A DNA stretch of 64,000 nt from Desulfotignum sp. GTDB taxonomy: Bacteria > Desulfobacterota > Desulfobacteria > Desulfobacterales > Desulfobacteraceae. The position numbers were made by a program, and so were the translations under genes. Below, in pieces: positions 53,247 to 62,570 of the stretch. The DNA is taken from NCBI GenBank assembly GCA_011390635.1, contig JAABSA010000016.1, forward strand, positions 16,380 to 80,379, written 5' to 3'. Numbering within the stretch: position 1 is the first letter of the stretch; the number at the start of each line of letters is the position of its first letter. The notes beneath the pieces were generated by a model. That model saw only the letters and a list, made by a program, of their open reading frames with translations, ran no database searches and was not told the origin of the DNA.

Positions 53247-54040
53247 CGGTATCTCTCTTTTCGTTTGAGTATTTCGTACATTACAGCACCGAAAATGGTC
53301 ACCAGGATAAATGCCACCCCAAGGGCATTCATGGCAGGGCTGATGAATACCCGCAGCTGGGTGCCGATGTAAATGGGCAGGGTCTGCTGGATGCCGATGG
53401 CAAACAGTGTGGTATTGTAATTTTCAAAGGACTGCATAAAAGCCAGGCCGGCAGATGATATGATTGCCGGTTTGAGAAAAGGCAGGGTAATTTTGAAAAA
53501 TACCCGGTTGTGTCCGGCCCCCAGATCAAAAGCGGCATCCTCCTGGGTTCTGTCCAAGCGCTGGGCCCGGGCCATAATCAACAGCATGCAGTAAGCGGAA
53601 ATAAAGGTGGACTGTCCCATTATGGCTGTCCAGATCCCGCCGGATATCCTGAACCAGCTGTCCCAAAAAAGAAAGGTGGAGATGCCCAGGACAATGCCGG
53701 GCACCAGAATGGGAGACACCATCAGGGCATACAGCAGATTTTTGGCCTTACAGTGCAGCCGGGTCAAAACCATGGCAGCGCTCAGGCCCACGGGAACAGA
53801 GATGAGCACAACGCTCACCGCGACTATAAGGGAATTGCCAAAGGCCTGCCACATCCGGTCATCATGAAACAAAGCCACAAACCAGTCAAATGTGAATCCA
53901 TTCCAGGGAACAGCCTGGGGAATGTCGCTCTGGTTAAAGGCCACCACGGACATGAACACCAGCGGCAAAAAAAGGTAGGTGAAAAACCCCAGCAGATACA
54001 GGCCGGTCATCACACCCAGAATACGGCTGGAAGAGATCAC
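53243..54040 (-). CDS. ABC transporter permease (PotC-like)
   Basis: 265 residues with six predicted membrane helices and the EAA-loop typical of permeases of the spermidine/putrescine and 2-aminoethylphosphonate class (AAFDLGAGHNRVFFKITLPFLKP). It pairs with the PotB-like subunit to form the channel. It overlaps the PotB-like gene and the hydrolase gene by four bases at either end, giving a tightly coupled operon. Confidence 0.9.
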   Translation of the reverse strand: MISSSRILGVMTGLYLLGFFTYLFLPLVFMSVVAFNQSDIPQAVPWNGFTFDWFVALFHDDRMWQAFGNSLIVAVSVVLISVPVGLSAAMVLTRLHCKAKNLLYALMVSPILVPGIVLGISTFLFWDSWFRISGGIWTAIMGQSTFISAYCMLLIMARAQRLDRTQEDAAFDLGAGHNRVFFKITLPFLKPAIISSAGLAFMQSFENYNTTLFAIGIQQTLPIYIGTQLRVFISPAMNALGVAFILVTIFGAVMYEILKRKERYR

Positions 54041-54930
54041 TTTACAAACTCCTTTAAACCCACTTTAAACAGTTTGAGCATCAGAAACATGAAAACCAGG
54101 CACAGAAGTGCCAGGACTTCGGCATAGGCTGTGCCCAGGTTCCAGTTGGCGGTTTCATAGTTGGTGTATATGATCTGGGTGAACCAGAAACTGGACGGAC
54201 TACCCAGAAGCTGGGGTGCTGCCACAGATCCTGCGGCCAGCATGAATGTCATGATGCATCCCACTGCCATGCCCGGCTTGGCATGGGGAATGACAATTTT
54301 CCAGTGAATCCGCAGCCAGGATGCACCCAGGTCCCTTGCGCCGTCAATCTGGTTTTTATCCAGGCTTTCCATGGCATTGTACAGGGGGAAAACCATGAAA
54401 AGGATATAAGCATACACCATTCCCATGATCACAGCAGTATCACCGGCCCTGAAATTCACCGGTTCATTAATGACCTGAAGCCACAACAGCATCTGGTTGA
54501 GAATGCCGGCATCAGACAAGATGAGCTGCCAGGCGAAAATGCGCAGCAGTTCATTGATCCAGTAAGGTACGATAATGCACATCATGAGCAGAGAGACATG
54601 GGACCGTCTGGCAGCCTTTGCCAGATAATAGGAAATGGGATAGCACAGGCACAGGGCCAGGAAGGTGACCAGCAGACTGGACCAGATGGTTTTGAAAAAT
54701 ACCGCCCGGTGCAGGGTGTTGGTCATCAGGGTGATATAATTCTTCAGGGTATAGGCATCTTTGGGGCCGCCGATGTCGCGCAAAGGCAGCAGGGGTCGGA
54801 AAGAATAATCCAGGGCAATGAGCTGCGGGCTGATGATCATGAAGATCACCCATCCACCAACCAGAAGAAAAATAATGCCTGCCCCGGTTTTTCCGAAACT
54901 GGCGAAAGCCTGTTTAATAATCCCGGTCAT
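54037..54930 (-). CDS. ABC transporter permease (PotB-like)
   Basis: 297 residues from ATG 54930, which lies inside the last codons of the ATPase gene (17-base overlap); the longer frame to 55026 is spurious. Six membrane helices and an EAA-loop (GARDLGASWLRIHWKIVIPHAKP). Inner-membrane half-channel of the importer. Confidence 0.9.
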   Translation of the reverse strand: MTGIIKQAFASFGKTGAGIIFLLVGGWVIFMIISPQLIALDYSFRPLLPLRDIGGPKDAYTLKNYITLMTNTLHRAVFFKTIWSSLLVTFLALCLCYPISYYLAKAARRSHVSLLMMCIIVPYWINELLRIFAWQLILSDAGILNQMLLWLQVINEPVNFRAGDTAVIMGMVYAYILFMVFPLYNAMESLDKNQIDGARDLGASWLRIHWKIVIPHAKPGMAVGCIMTFMLAAGSVAAPQLLGSPSSFWFTQIIYTNYETANWNLGTAYAEVLALLCLVFMFLMLKLFKVGLKEFVK

Positions 54931-56017
54931 GGGCTTTTCCCCGGGGGTGCAGCAGCAGAATACTGTCAGGTGCAAAACAAATGGTGATCTGTGCATCCGG
55001 GGACAGCAGCGGACCGGAACCGTCATTGTTTTTACGCAATCGAATAACCGTATTGTCTCTTGTCTTCAGGACCATTGTCACAAAGGGGCCTTCAAAACTC
55101 TGGCTGACGACCCGGCACTGCACGGTATTTTCTGCTGTAGAAGACCCATTGACAAGGGTGATGGTTTCCGGCCGGACAAAAGCGGTGGCACTGGAACCAG
55201 GGGGCAGGTTCATGGGATTGCGGCAGAAAAATGTCCCGAACGGGATCTGGGCCATGGATGCATTGTTCTGCCCGGCCGCTGCCAGGGCGGGAAAGGCATT
55301 GTTTTCTCCCACAAATGATGCCACAAATCCGGTTTTCGGGTGGTTGTACAGGTCAAAGGGGGTGTCCACCTGTTCTAAAATGCCTGCCTCTGAAATGACC
55401 CCCACACGGTCGGACATGGTCAATGCCTCACCCTGGTCATGGGTGATATACACAAAGGTGACACCGGTCTTCTGCTGGATTTTGCGCAGTTCAAACCGCA
55501 TATGCTTTCGCAGTTTCAAATCCAGGGCAGACAGGGGCTCGTCCAGAAGCAGCACAGAAGGAGCCACTGCCAGCGCCCTGGCAATGGCCACCCGCTGTTT
55601 CTGGCCGCCGGAAAGGTCATTGACCGATTTTTTTCCGGCATTGGGAAGACTTACCAGGTCCAGGAGATGCGCAATTTTCCGGATTTTTTCTTTGCGCGGG
55701 ATTTTTCTCACATCCAGACCGAATCCGATATTTTCAGCCACCGTCATCAGAGGAAACAGGGCCAGGTTCTGGAAAATCATTGCAGTGGGGCGTATGTTGG
55801 GACCAACCCCCTTCATGTTTCTTCCATTGATTCTGATCTTACCCCGGGTGGGCTCCAGAAAACCGGAGATCAATTTTAACAGGGTGGTTTTACCGCAGCC
55901 GGAGGGTCCCAGGAAACTGAAAAACTCTCCGGCCCGGATATGCACATCAATGTCTGTCAGGGCATTGACACTGCCAAACTGCATGGTCACACCATCTATA
56001 TGAATATCATGTCCCAT
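54914..56017 (-). CDS. ABC transporter ATP-binding protein (PotA-like)
   Basis: 367 residues: Walker A GPSGCGKTT, Q-loop, signature LSGGQKQRVAIARAL, Walker B LLLDEPLSALD, switch His in YITHDQGEAL, and a C-terminal TOBE-type regulatory domain (about 240-360). It drives import through the two permeases. It lies 46 bases after the binding protein. Confidence 0.94.
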   Translation of the reverse strand: MGHDIHIDGVTMQFGSVNALTDIDVHIRAGEFFSFLGPSGCGKTTLLKLISGFLEPTRGKIRINGRNMKGVGPNIRPTAMIFQNLALFPLMTVAENIGFGLDVRKIPRKEKIRKIAHLLDLVSLPNAGKKSVNDLSGGQKQRVAIARALAVAPSVLLLDEPLSALDLKLRKHMRFELRKIQQKTGVTFVYITHDQGEALTMSDRVGVISEAGILEQVDTPFDLYNHPKTGFVASFVGENNAFPALAAAGQNNASMAQIPFGTFFCRNPMNLPPGSSATAFVRPETITLVNGSSTAENTVQCRVVSQSFEGPFVTMVLKTRDNTVIRLRKNNDGSGPLLSPDAQITICFAPDSILLLHPRGKAHDRDY

Positions 56018-56063
56018 GAACCACCGCTACTCACCAGTATGTTTTTCATCGCAGATGCCGCCA

Positions 56064-57212
56064 TCAGGCTGCCTGGAAACGGTCCCTGTAAACGGTTCTT
56101 GCAGGAACAAACCAGGCCGGTTCAGACACATACCACCACAGATTTTCCAGGGCATCACCGGGATATGCCTGGGCAAATCCCTGCTTGGTCTTATCATCCA
56201 GCAGATCTGCCACCCCTTTGACAACCGAATTATACCCGGTGCTTTTTGCCATAACAGCTCCGGCTTCAGGGGTATATGCCCAGTTCATGAATGCATAGGC
56301 CTGTTCAACATTTTTGGCATGTTTGACAATGGCCATGGAATCCACCCAGGTCATGGCACCTTCTTTCGGGGCCATATAGGTTACAGGTCTGCCCTCTTTT
56401 TTCAGGGTCAAAATGGGCCCGTCCCAGGTCTGGCCGATTTCACAGCCGTTCTGGAGAAATGCCAGCTGGTGATCCTGGGCGTTGTTCCAGAACATTTTGA
56501 TATTTTTTTTCTTCTGGATCAGGAAAGCCAGTATCTGATCATACACTTTTTTCATTTTTTCTTCAGATGCATAGGTGTCATACATCCGGTTGGACGGCAC
56601 TGTGCCGATGGCATCCAGATACAGACCGGTACCGATGAACACGCTGTGGGGCCGGCAGGTAACTTTCCCCAGAAAATCATTTTCCCACATAGTGCCATAG
56701 GAAAGATCTTTGTATGAAAAATTGTGTTTTTCCGTGTTAAAGGCCATGGCTTCCGTACCCCAGTCATAAGGGAATCCCACACGTTTGCCGTTGATCACCC
56801 CGCCCAGCTTTTTTGATTTTTCATAAAATGCCGGCTCCAGATTATGCAGGTTGGCAATTCTGGATTCGTCGATTTCCCGGTACAGGTCAAATTCCATGTG
56901 AAGGGCAAATTCCGTCAGGGACGGCTGGGCGACATCAAAGCCTTTGGCTCTGGAAGCCCGCAGTTTGTTCATGCATTCCTGGTTGGTGCTGTAGTTGGTT
57001 ACCTGGACCTTGATGCCGGTACTTTTTTCAAAAGCGGCTATGACCTCGGGCTTGGAATAGTCAGGCCAGGTAAACAGGTTCAGTGTACCGGATGAAGACA
57101 GGGCATCCTTAATAAACCAGGGCCCCATGCTGGCAGCGGCAAACGTGGCTGCTCCCCGGGTGGTTTTTTTTATAAATGTCCGTCTGTCCATTGTTTTGCA
57201 GGGTTCTTCCAT
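56064..57212 (-). CDS. ABC transporter substrate-binding protein (PotD-like) with Tat signal
   Basis: 382 residues from ATG 57212 (GGAG 8 bases upstream). The N-terminus DRRTFIKK followed by a hydrophobic, Ala-rich run is a twin-arginine signal. The mature part has the polyamine/PotD-type opening LNLFTWPDYSKPEVIAAFEKSTG and DWGTEAMAFN. It is the periplasmic receptor of the operon; the ligand may be a polyamine, quaternary amine or phosphonate and cannot be fixed from sequence alone. Confidence 0.92.
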   Translation of the reverse strand: MEEPCKTMDRRTFIKKTTRGAATFAAASMGPWFIKDALSSSGTLNLFTWPDYSKPEVIAAFEKSTGIKVQVTNYSTNQECMNKLRASRAKGFDVAQPSLTEFALHMEFDLYREIDESRIANLHNLEPAFYEKSKKLGGVINGKRVGFPYDWGTEAMAFNTEKHNFSYKDLSYGTMWENDFLGKVTCRPHSVFIGTGLYLDAIGTVPSNRMYDTYASEEKMKKVYDQILAFLIQKKKNIKMFWNNAQDHQLAFLQNGCEIGQTWDGPILTLKKEGRPVTYMAPKEGAMTWVDSMAIVKHAKNVEQAYAFMNWAYTPEAGAVMAKSTGYNSVVKGVADLLDDKTKQGFAQAYPGDALENLWWYVSEPAWFVPARTVYRDRFQAA

Positions 57213-57413
57213 GATCATATCTCCAAAATTTGGGTTGACAGCAAACAGCCTGTTGGGTTTAGGTTTATATCATTAGCGGGTGACGGTTAGATCCCCATGA
57301 TGCATTGGTTAAATTTCGGTTAATTTGAGATAAGCCGGCTAACCAGCGGGTATTCAGGCTGCCCTGGCAGTCCTGATGAAAATAAAACAGATTCCAAACA
57401 TAATATTATCAAT

Positions 57414-57464
57414 TGCCGGTTATCATGCCTGCTTTTACAGGAAAAGCAGGCATGATAACCGGCA
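57414..57464. repeat. 23-bp perfect inverted repeat with 5-base loop
   Basis: Bases 57414-57436 are the exact reverse complement of 57442-57464, separated by ACAGG. It sits in the 333-base divergent region between the PotD-like gene (minus strand) and the methyltransferase-like gene (plus strand), so it is not in a normal terminator position. It could be an operator, a stable 5' leader hairpin or a REP/MITE-like element. Nothing else was recognised in 57213-57545. Confidence 0.8.
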
Positions 57465-57545
57465 GGTGTGTTTGTCTGCTGTATCGGCAAAGAGTTGCAG
57501 CACTACAAAAATCACGGGCATGAACCCGGTGAGGGAAACCAGGCA

Positions 57546-58061
57546 ATGAGCGAAATACTTAAGCAGCACATCGTGACTTCAGCCCTTGCATTAATGATCT
57601 TTTTACTGGTGGGCAAACTTTTTAATTTCATCAGTTATACCCTGATGAAGGAACGTATTATTGCCGGCCAGCAGTGGGATCTTAATATTTGCTGCGGTAA
57701 GACCGATGCAGGCAAAATCAATGCAGATATTGTCAAACACGCCCGGATCCCAAATTTCGTCTTGATTAAAGATATTTACAATCTGCCTTTTGCCGACAAA
57801 CAATTTAAAAAGGTGCTTTGTTCACATACCATGGAGCATGTGGAAAAACCGGATCTGTTCTTCAAAGAATTGCGCAGGGTAGGTGAAACAATCACCATTA
57901 TTCTGCCGCCGATATGGGATGTTTTTGCCGCGTTTAATTTTTTTGAACACAAATGGATTTTTCTGACGGTGCATAAAACTCATCATTCCCTGCCAAAATA
58001 TCTGCCCCTGTTGTTTGCCGGTCATGTTCACAAATTTTTCGGCCAGCGGTTCAAGGCATAG
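57546..58061 (+). CDS. Small membrane-anchored methyltransferase-like protein
   Basis: 171 residues from ATG 57546 (GAGGG upstream; the 57468 Met is less likely). One N-terminal membrane segment (about 10-30), then a reduced class I methyltransferase-like core: LNICCGKTDAGKINADIV in place of the SAM loop, DIYNLPFADKQFKKVLCSHTMEHVEKPDLFFKEL as the post-I acidic/His region. The usual glycine-rich motif is degenerate and the domain is short, so activity is uncertain. The C-terminus is basic and hydrophobic. It converges on the EAL-CBS-GGDEF gene. Confidence 0.65.
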   Translation: MSEILKQHIVTSALALMIFLLVGKLFNFISYTLMKERIIAGQQWDLNICCGKTDAGKINADIVKHARIPNFVLIKDIYNLPFADKQFKKVLCSHTMEHVEKPDLFFKELRRVGETITIILPPIWDVFAAFNFFEHKWIFLTVHKTHHSLPKYLPLLFAGHVHKFFGQRFKA

Positions 58062-58092
58062 CCGGCCCATCATGAAACTGCATCATTTCAGT

Positions 58093-59904
58093 TCAGGACG
58101 GTTCCCCCGGATTATCGTTCAGTCGGGTACCGGCCATGCCGGTATCCGAATGCTTGGCTTTTTTCTTCAGGCGGGCGAGGATATTGGCGGTCTCTTCGAC
58201 CGTCAGATGGATCTTGCTGCCTGCCGGCAGTTCCAGAACAGCCACACTCACCGTCATCAGGGGCAGTTTCCGTTCGTTGCCTTCCCGGTCGCAGGTCAGC
58301 AGGAACCCGTTTTTCACTGTATCCGGGTCATAAAAACTTTCCGCATTATTTTTAAACTCCCGGGCCAGTCCCGCCATCTGGGTTTCCACTGTTTCAAGGG
58401 TACTGTTGCGGATTCCCATGAAAAAATCATCACCGCCCACATGACCCACAAACCGGTTTTCGGAAAATGCGGATTTTTTGAGCATTTCAGCAAACATCAG
58501 GATCAGCCGGTCCCCGTTTCTGAATCCGTACCGGTCGTTAAAGGGTTTGAAATGATCAAAGTCAAAATAGATCAGGTGATGGACATGATCCTCATCCGCC
58601 AGACTCCGGCTCAAATATTCATGGATCAGATTGTTGCCGGGAAGCTGGGTCAGCGGATTCTGGTTCCGGGCCTGGGTCAGGTTTTTTTCATTGATCAGTT
58701 TGAGCAGGGAATTGGTGCTCAGTACACCGATATATTTCATATCTTCCACCATGATCAAGCCTTCATTGTTGTTGTACCGGGTATAGGTTTCAATAAGGCT
58801 TTCCACGGATGAATGCAGATCTGCCACTGGTATTTTGGCGATAAACCTCGATATATTTTTGCCGAATGACGGGTTTTCCAGCAATTGTCTGCCGAATCTT
58901 GAAAACGTATATTCCTTGAATGCGGTTTCCCGAATAATGCCCCGGGGTTCCCCGTTTCTGGAAACCACTGGAAAAAAAGATGCCTCCGGATGGTTTCTGA
59001 ACTGATCAAAGATATGGACCACTGTATAGTCGGAAAACACCGGTTTCAGGTGCCTGATTTCACCGGCAATCAGGGAGCGGTCCTTGTTGACATGAACACG
59101 GCGGTCTGTTTTTGCAAGCTGTCCGATGGTTTCATATCTATGTCGTATGGATGTCAGTTTCTGTTGAGGGGCCTGTACAAAGTTTCCCTGAACCAGATCA
59201 CATCCCAGTTCCCGGCATACGGTAAACTCTTCTTTGTTGAGGACATCACAGGCCAGAACCCGGCATCCCTTCAGATGAGAATAGGTGATCAGAAAAGACA
59301 GGATCTGTTTTTTTTCGGGGTGCTGTTTCATATCCGAAAAATGTTTGCGGTCTAACCGGATATAATCCGGTGCCATGCTGTCCAGAAAATCCAGCCCGCA
59401 GCTGCGGATATCAAAGTGGGTCAGCATCGTCCGGAACCCCTGGGAACGGTATCTGTCCGATATGCTGAAAAGGTGGGTATCTTCTTCACCATTGCAATGG
59501 ACGGACAGTTCAAAACAGACATCCGCCGGCGCACGCCCCTGGTGCGTGAGCATTTCCAGGGTACGGCCGGGCAGGTAATCCGGTGACCGGCAAACCCGGT
59601 GATCCAGCTGCAAGAATAATGTATAGGGATGATGCTGCCTGAACCGGAAAAAATCCGTGAACACGGTCTGCCGCAGGCAGAGGTCCTTCTGGTGCCTGAC
59701 ACCTTGTTCCCGGGCTGTGTCTAACAGGTCGGCCTCCTTCTCCAGACCTGCCTGCCGGCAATCGCTGAACCCTGCTTTCACCCCGAACAGATGGCCGGAA
59801 TGAATGTGAACAATGGGTTGAAAAGCAGGCATCATACGTGTCACATCCGGAAACCGCATCAAATGGTCTGTTTCATGGGTTGTCTTTGTTTTCGTGTGAT
59901 ACAT
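58093..59904 (-). CDS. EAL-CBS-GGDEF protein with degenerate EAL domain
   Basis: 603 residues from ATG 59904 (GGAGGGGG upstream). The N-terminal EAL-like domain (about 20-245) lacks the EAL motif (GVKAG in its place) and the DDFGTGYSS loop is changed to HFDIRSCGLD, so phosphodiesterase activity is unlikely. Two CBS motifs follow (about 270-400). The C-terminal GGDEF domain (about 415-580) has GGDDF at the active loop, an Asp replacing the usual catalytic Glu, so cyclase activity is questionable. Probably a c-di-GMP or nucleotide-responsive regulator. Confidence 0.85.
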   Translation of the reverse strand: MYHTKTKTTHETDHLMRFPDVTRMMPAFQPIVHIHSGHLFGVKAGFSDCRQAGLEKEADLLDTAREQGVRHQKDLCLRQTVFTDFFRFRQHHPYTLFLQLDHRVCRSPDYLPGRTLEMLTHQGRAPADVCFELSVHCNGEEDTHLFSISDRYRSQGFRTMLTHFDIRSCGLDFLDSMAPDYIRLDRKHFSDMKQHPEKKQILSFLITYSHLKGCRVLACDVLNKEEFTVCRELGCDLVQGNFVQAPQQKLTSIRHRYETIGQLAKTDRRVHVNKDRSLIAGEIRHLKPVFSDYTVVHIFDQFRNHPEASFFPVVSRNGEPRGIIRETAFKEYTFSRFGRQLLENPSFGKNISRFIAKIPVADLHSSVESLIETYTRYNNNEGLIMVEDMKYIGVLSTNSLLKLINEKNLTQARNQNPLTQLPGNNLIHEYLSRSLADEDHVHHLIYFDFDHFKPFNDRYGFRNGDRLILMFAEMLKKSAFSENRFVGHVGGDDFFMGIRNSTLETVETQMAGLAREFKNNAESFYDPDTVKNGFLLTCDREGNERKLPLMTVSVAVLELPAGSKIHLTVEETANILARLKKKAKHSDTGMAGTRLNDNPGEPS

Positions 59905-60119
59905 CCGCCCCCTCCGCCGCTTTTTCACTGATGGTATCATTCTACACCGGTTATATTACAAAATGATGAGAACGCCGTTAAATTCCATTTTGATGCCGTA
60001 TAAAAAAAAAATGGGTCCAAAACATATACCTAACAATTGTTTGATATTGTCCAGGTATTTAACCATGCAGTGCGTTTCATCCACCCCTTGAAACCGGGTG
60101 GATTTATCAAGGATACAAA

Positions 60120-62552
60120 ATGAACCCCTACAAAGCGGTCAAAAATCTGCGGCTCCGGTATATTATCGGGCTGAGCGCCATTGCCCTGCTGGCTACGGCA
60201 TCATTCATTACCATGCAGAACGTGATATCCAAACAGCGGGGGTTTTCCAGTCTGGTGAATCTGGCCGGTCATCAGGCAGGGCATGCCAACCGCATCGCCT
60301 ATTTCAGCAGCCTGATGGTGACCACTTCCGATGAAACCGAGTTCAACATGGCCAGGGCCCAGGTAGGTCACACCATCAGCAAAATGAGACATGCCCACAA
60401 AATGCTGCGTGACGGTGATCCGGAAAACGGTATTCCACAGGTGACCAATGACAACCTGAAAATGATTTTTCAAGATCCGTCCGTGGGGCTGAATCGCGCC
60501 ATCGAGCGGTTTTTGACCCATGCCAATGATGTGTATCTTTCACATTATGAAGTGCTCAGCACAAAATTTTTCTCCTACATCTACCTGACCACCTACGGCC
60601 CCCATGTTCTGGAGCCCATGCTGGATGCGGCGGTGGATGAATACCAGAAGATCGGCCGGGCCGCGATCATGAGAATCGAGCGCCTGGAAACCCTGCTCTG
60701 GGCGTCAACTCTTTTCATGCTGCTGCTGGAGGCGGGATTCATTTTTTATCCTTTTGAACGGCATATACGCAAAACCATTGATTCCCTGCAAATCAGTGTT
60801 GCCTCATTGACCCGTATCCGCGAGCGCCTGGTGGCGGCACAGAAACTGGCCCGCATCGGGGACTGGGAGTTCAGACCCGCAGATGGCAAAGTAACCTGGT
60901 CTGATGAGATCTACGACATCTGCGGAGTGGGAAAAAACCAGTTCACTGTGAGTGAAAACAGCGTGCTGCAGCTGGTGCATCCGGATGACCGGGATGCGGT
61001 GAAAACTGCTTTAAAAGGGGTTGTCACCCAGACAAAACCCGCCACCATGGAATACCGGATCATCCGCCCGGACGGACAGGAAAGAATGATATTTCAACAG
61101 GCAGCCGTGCGGATATATGATGGCAGACAGGTGTTATCCGGCACGATGCAGGATGTCACGGACCGCAAACAATCGGAAAACCGGATCAGGCAGCTGGCCC
61201 TGTATGACGGCCTGACCGGACTGGTCAACCGCCGCCTTCTCGGGGACCGGCTGGGACAGGCCATTGCCGCATCCCGGCGGAACCAGAAATACGGGGCCGT
61301 GATCATGCTGGATCTGGATCATTTCAAATCATTGAACGATACCAGGGGCCATGATATCGGGGATGCGCTTCTGATCGAGGTGGCGGACAGGCTCAACGCC
61401 TGTATCCGGCAGACGGACACCGCTGCCCGGCTGGGGGGAGATGAATTTGTCGTGCTCCTGGAATGGCTGGACGGACAGCCGGATACCAGCACCCAAAGGG
61501 CCCTGGATCTGGCTGAAAAAATACGGGTTTCCCTGAATCGCCCCTTTGTTCTGGGCAATGAAAAGCATCTGTGCCATGCCAGTGCCAGCATTGGGGTCGA
61601 GATTTTCAAGGGATCCACCCACACGGCCAGTGAACTGCTCAAGCGGGCCGATGTGGCCATGTACGAGGCCAAGGATCTGGGAAGGAACCGGGTATGCCTG
61701 TTCAATCAAAAGCGGCAGGCGGCTGTCAACCGCAAAACCGCCATGGCCTATGATCTGAAAAAAGCCCTGGCCAATGATGAGTTGTGTCTGTACCTGCAGC
61801 CCCAGGTCCTGGGGTCGGGAAAAATATGCAGTGCCGAAGCATTACTGCGCTGGCTGCCCCCTGGAAAAGACCCGGTTTCCCCGGGCCTGTTCATCCCCAT
61901 TGCCGAAGAAACCGGTATTATTCTGCCCTTGGGGGAATGGGTTCTGGAAAACGCCTGCCGTCACCTGGTCGCGCTGTCCCGGTGCGAACACCTGCCGCCG
62001 GATTTTACCCTGGCGGTGAATATCAGCGCCCGCCAGTTTGCCGATGACCATTTTCTGGAAAAAGTCACCACCATCATCACCGGGAACGGAGTGGAGCCCA
62101 GGCAATTGAAATTCGAACTCACCGAGACCTGCCTGCTCCATGATCTGGACAAGGGCCGGGCAACGTTGAAGGCATTACAGGAAATGGGCATCCATATCGA
62201 GCTGGATGATTTCGGCACCGGGTATTCTTCTTTGAACATGTTGAAAAATCTTCCCATCAACACCTTGAAAATCGACCAGTCTCTTATCAACGGCATCGAG
62301 ACGGATGATCAGGGCAAAGCCCTGGTGCGTGCCGCCATTGCCATGGCCAGGGCCATGACAATGACCGTTGTGGCAGAGGGCGTTGAAACACCGAGACAGG
62401 AACATTTTCTTCTCCAGGAAGGCTGTGACATGATGCAGGGATACCGCTATGCCCGGCCCATGCCCATGACCGATTTCCTGACGTACCTGGAGGAAAACAC
62501 CCGGATGCCGTCACATGGTACCAGGCCCAATCTGTTTGTTCTCGATGCATAA
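60120..62552 (+). CDS. c-di-GMP turnover protein: PilJ-type sensor, PAS, GGDEF, EAL
   Basis: 810 residues. Two membrane helices (about 12-33 and 195-218) flank a PilJ-type helical periplasmic domain with an NLAGHQAGHANRIAYFSS stretch. Then PAS (about 240-350), GGDEF with intact RLGGDEFVVLL, and EAL with AEALLRW, ELTETCLL, DDFGTGYSSLN and AEGVETPRQ, all consistent with active enzyme domains. It probably both makes and degrades c-di-GMP in response to a periplasmic cue. It is followed after 18 bases by the radical SAM gene. Confidence 0.92.
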   Translation: MNPYKAVKNLRLRYIIGLSAIALLATASFITMQNVISKQRGFSSLVNLAGHQAGHANRIAYFSSLMVTTSDETEFNMARAQVGHTISKMRHAHKMLRDGDPENGIPQVTNDNLKMIFQDPSVGLNRAIERFLTHANDVYLSHYEVLSTKFFSYIYLTTYGPHVLEPMLDAAVDEYQKIGRAAIMRIERLETLLWASTLFMLLLEAGFIFYPFERHIRKTIDSLQISVASLTRIRERLVAAQKLARIGDWEFRPADGKVTWSDEIYDICGVGKNQFTVSENSVLQLVHPDDRDAVKTALKGVVTQTKPATMEYRIIRPDGQERMIFQQAAVRIYDGRQVLSGTMQDVTDRKQSENRIRQLALYDGLTGLVNRRLLGDRLGQAIAASRRNQKYGAVIMLDLDHFKSLNDTRGHDIGDALLIEVADRLNACIRQTDTAARLGGDEFVVLLEWLDGQPDTSTQRALDLAEKIRVSLNRPFVLGNEKHLCHASASIGVEIFKGSTHTASELLKRADVAMYEAKDLGRNRVCLFNQKRQAAVNRKTAMAYDLKKALANDELCLYLQPQVLGSGKICSAEALLRWLPPGKDPVSPGLFIPIAEETGIILPLGEWVLENACRHLVALSRCEHLPPDFTLAVNISARQFADDHFLEKVTTIITGNGVEPRQLKFELTETCLLHDLDKGRATLKALQEMGIHIELDDFGTGYSSLNMLKNLPINTLKIDQSLINGIETDDQGKALVRAAIAMARAMTMTVVAEGVETPRQEHFLLQEGCDMMQGYRYARPMPMTDFLTYLEENTRMPSHGTRPNLFVLDA

Positions 62553-62570
62553 AAAGTCGTCAGAAAACCC

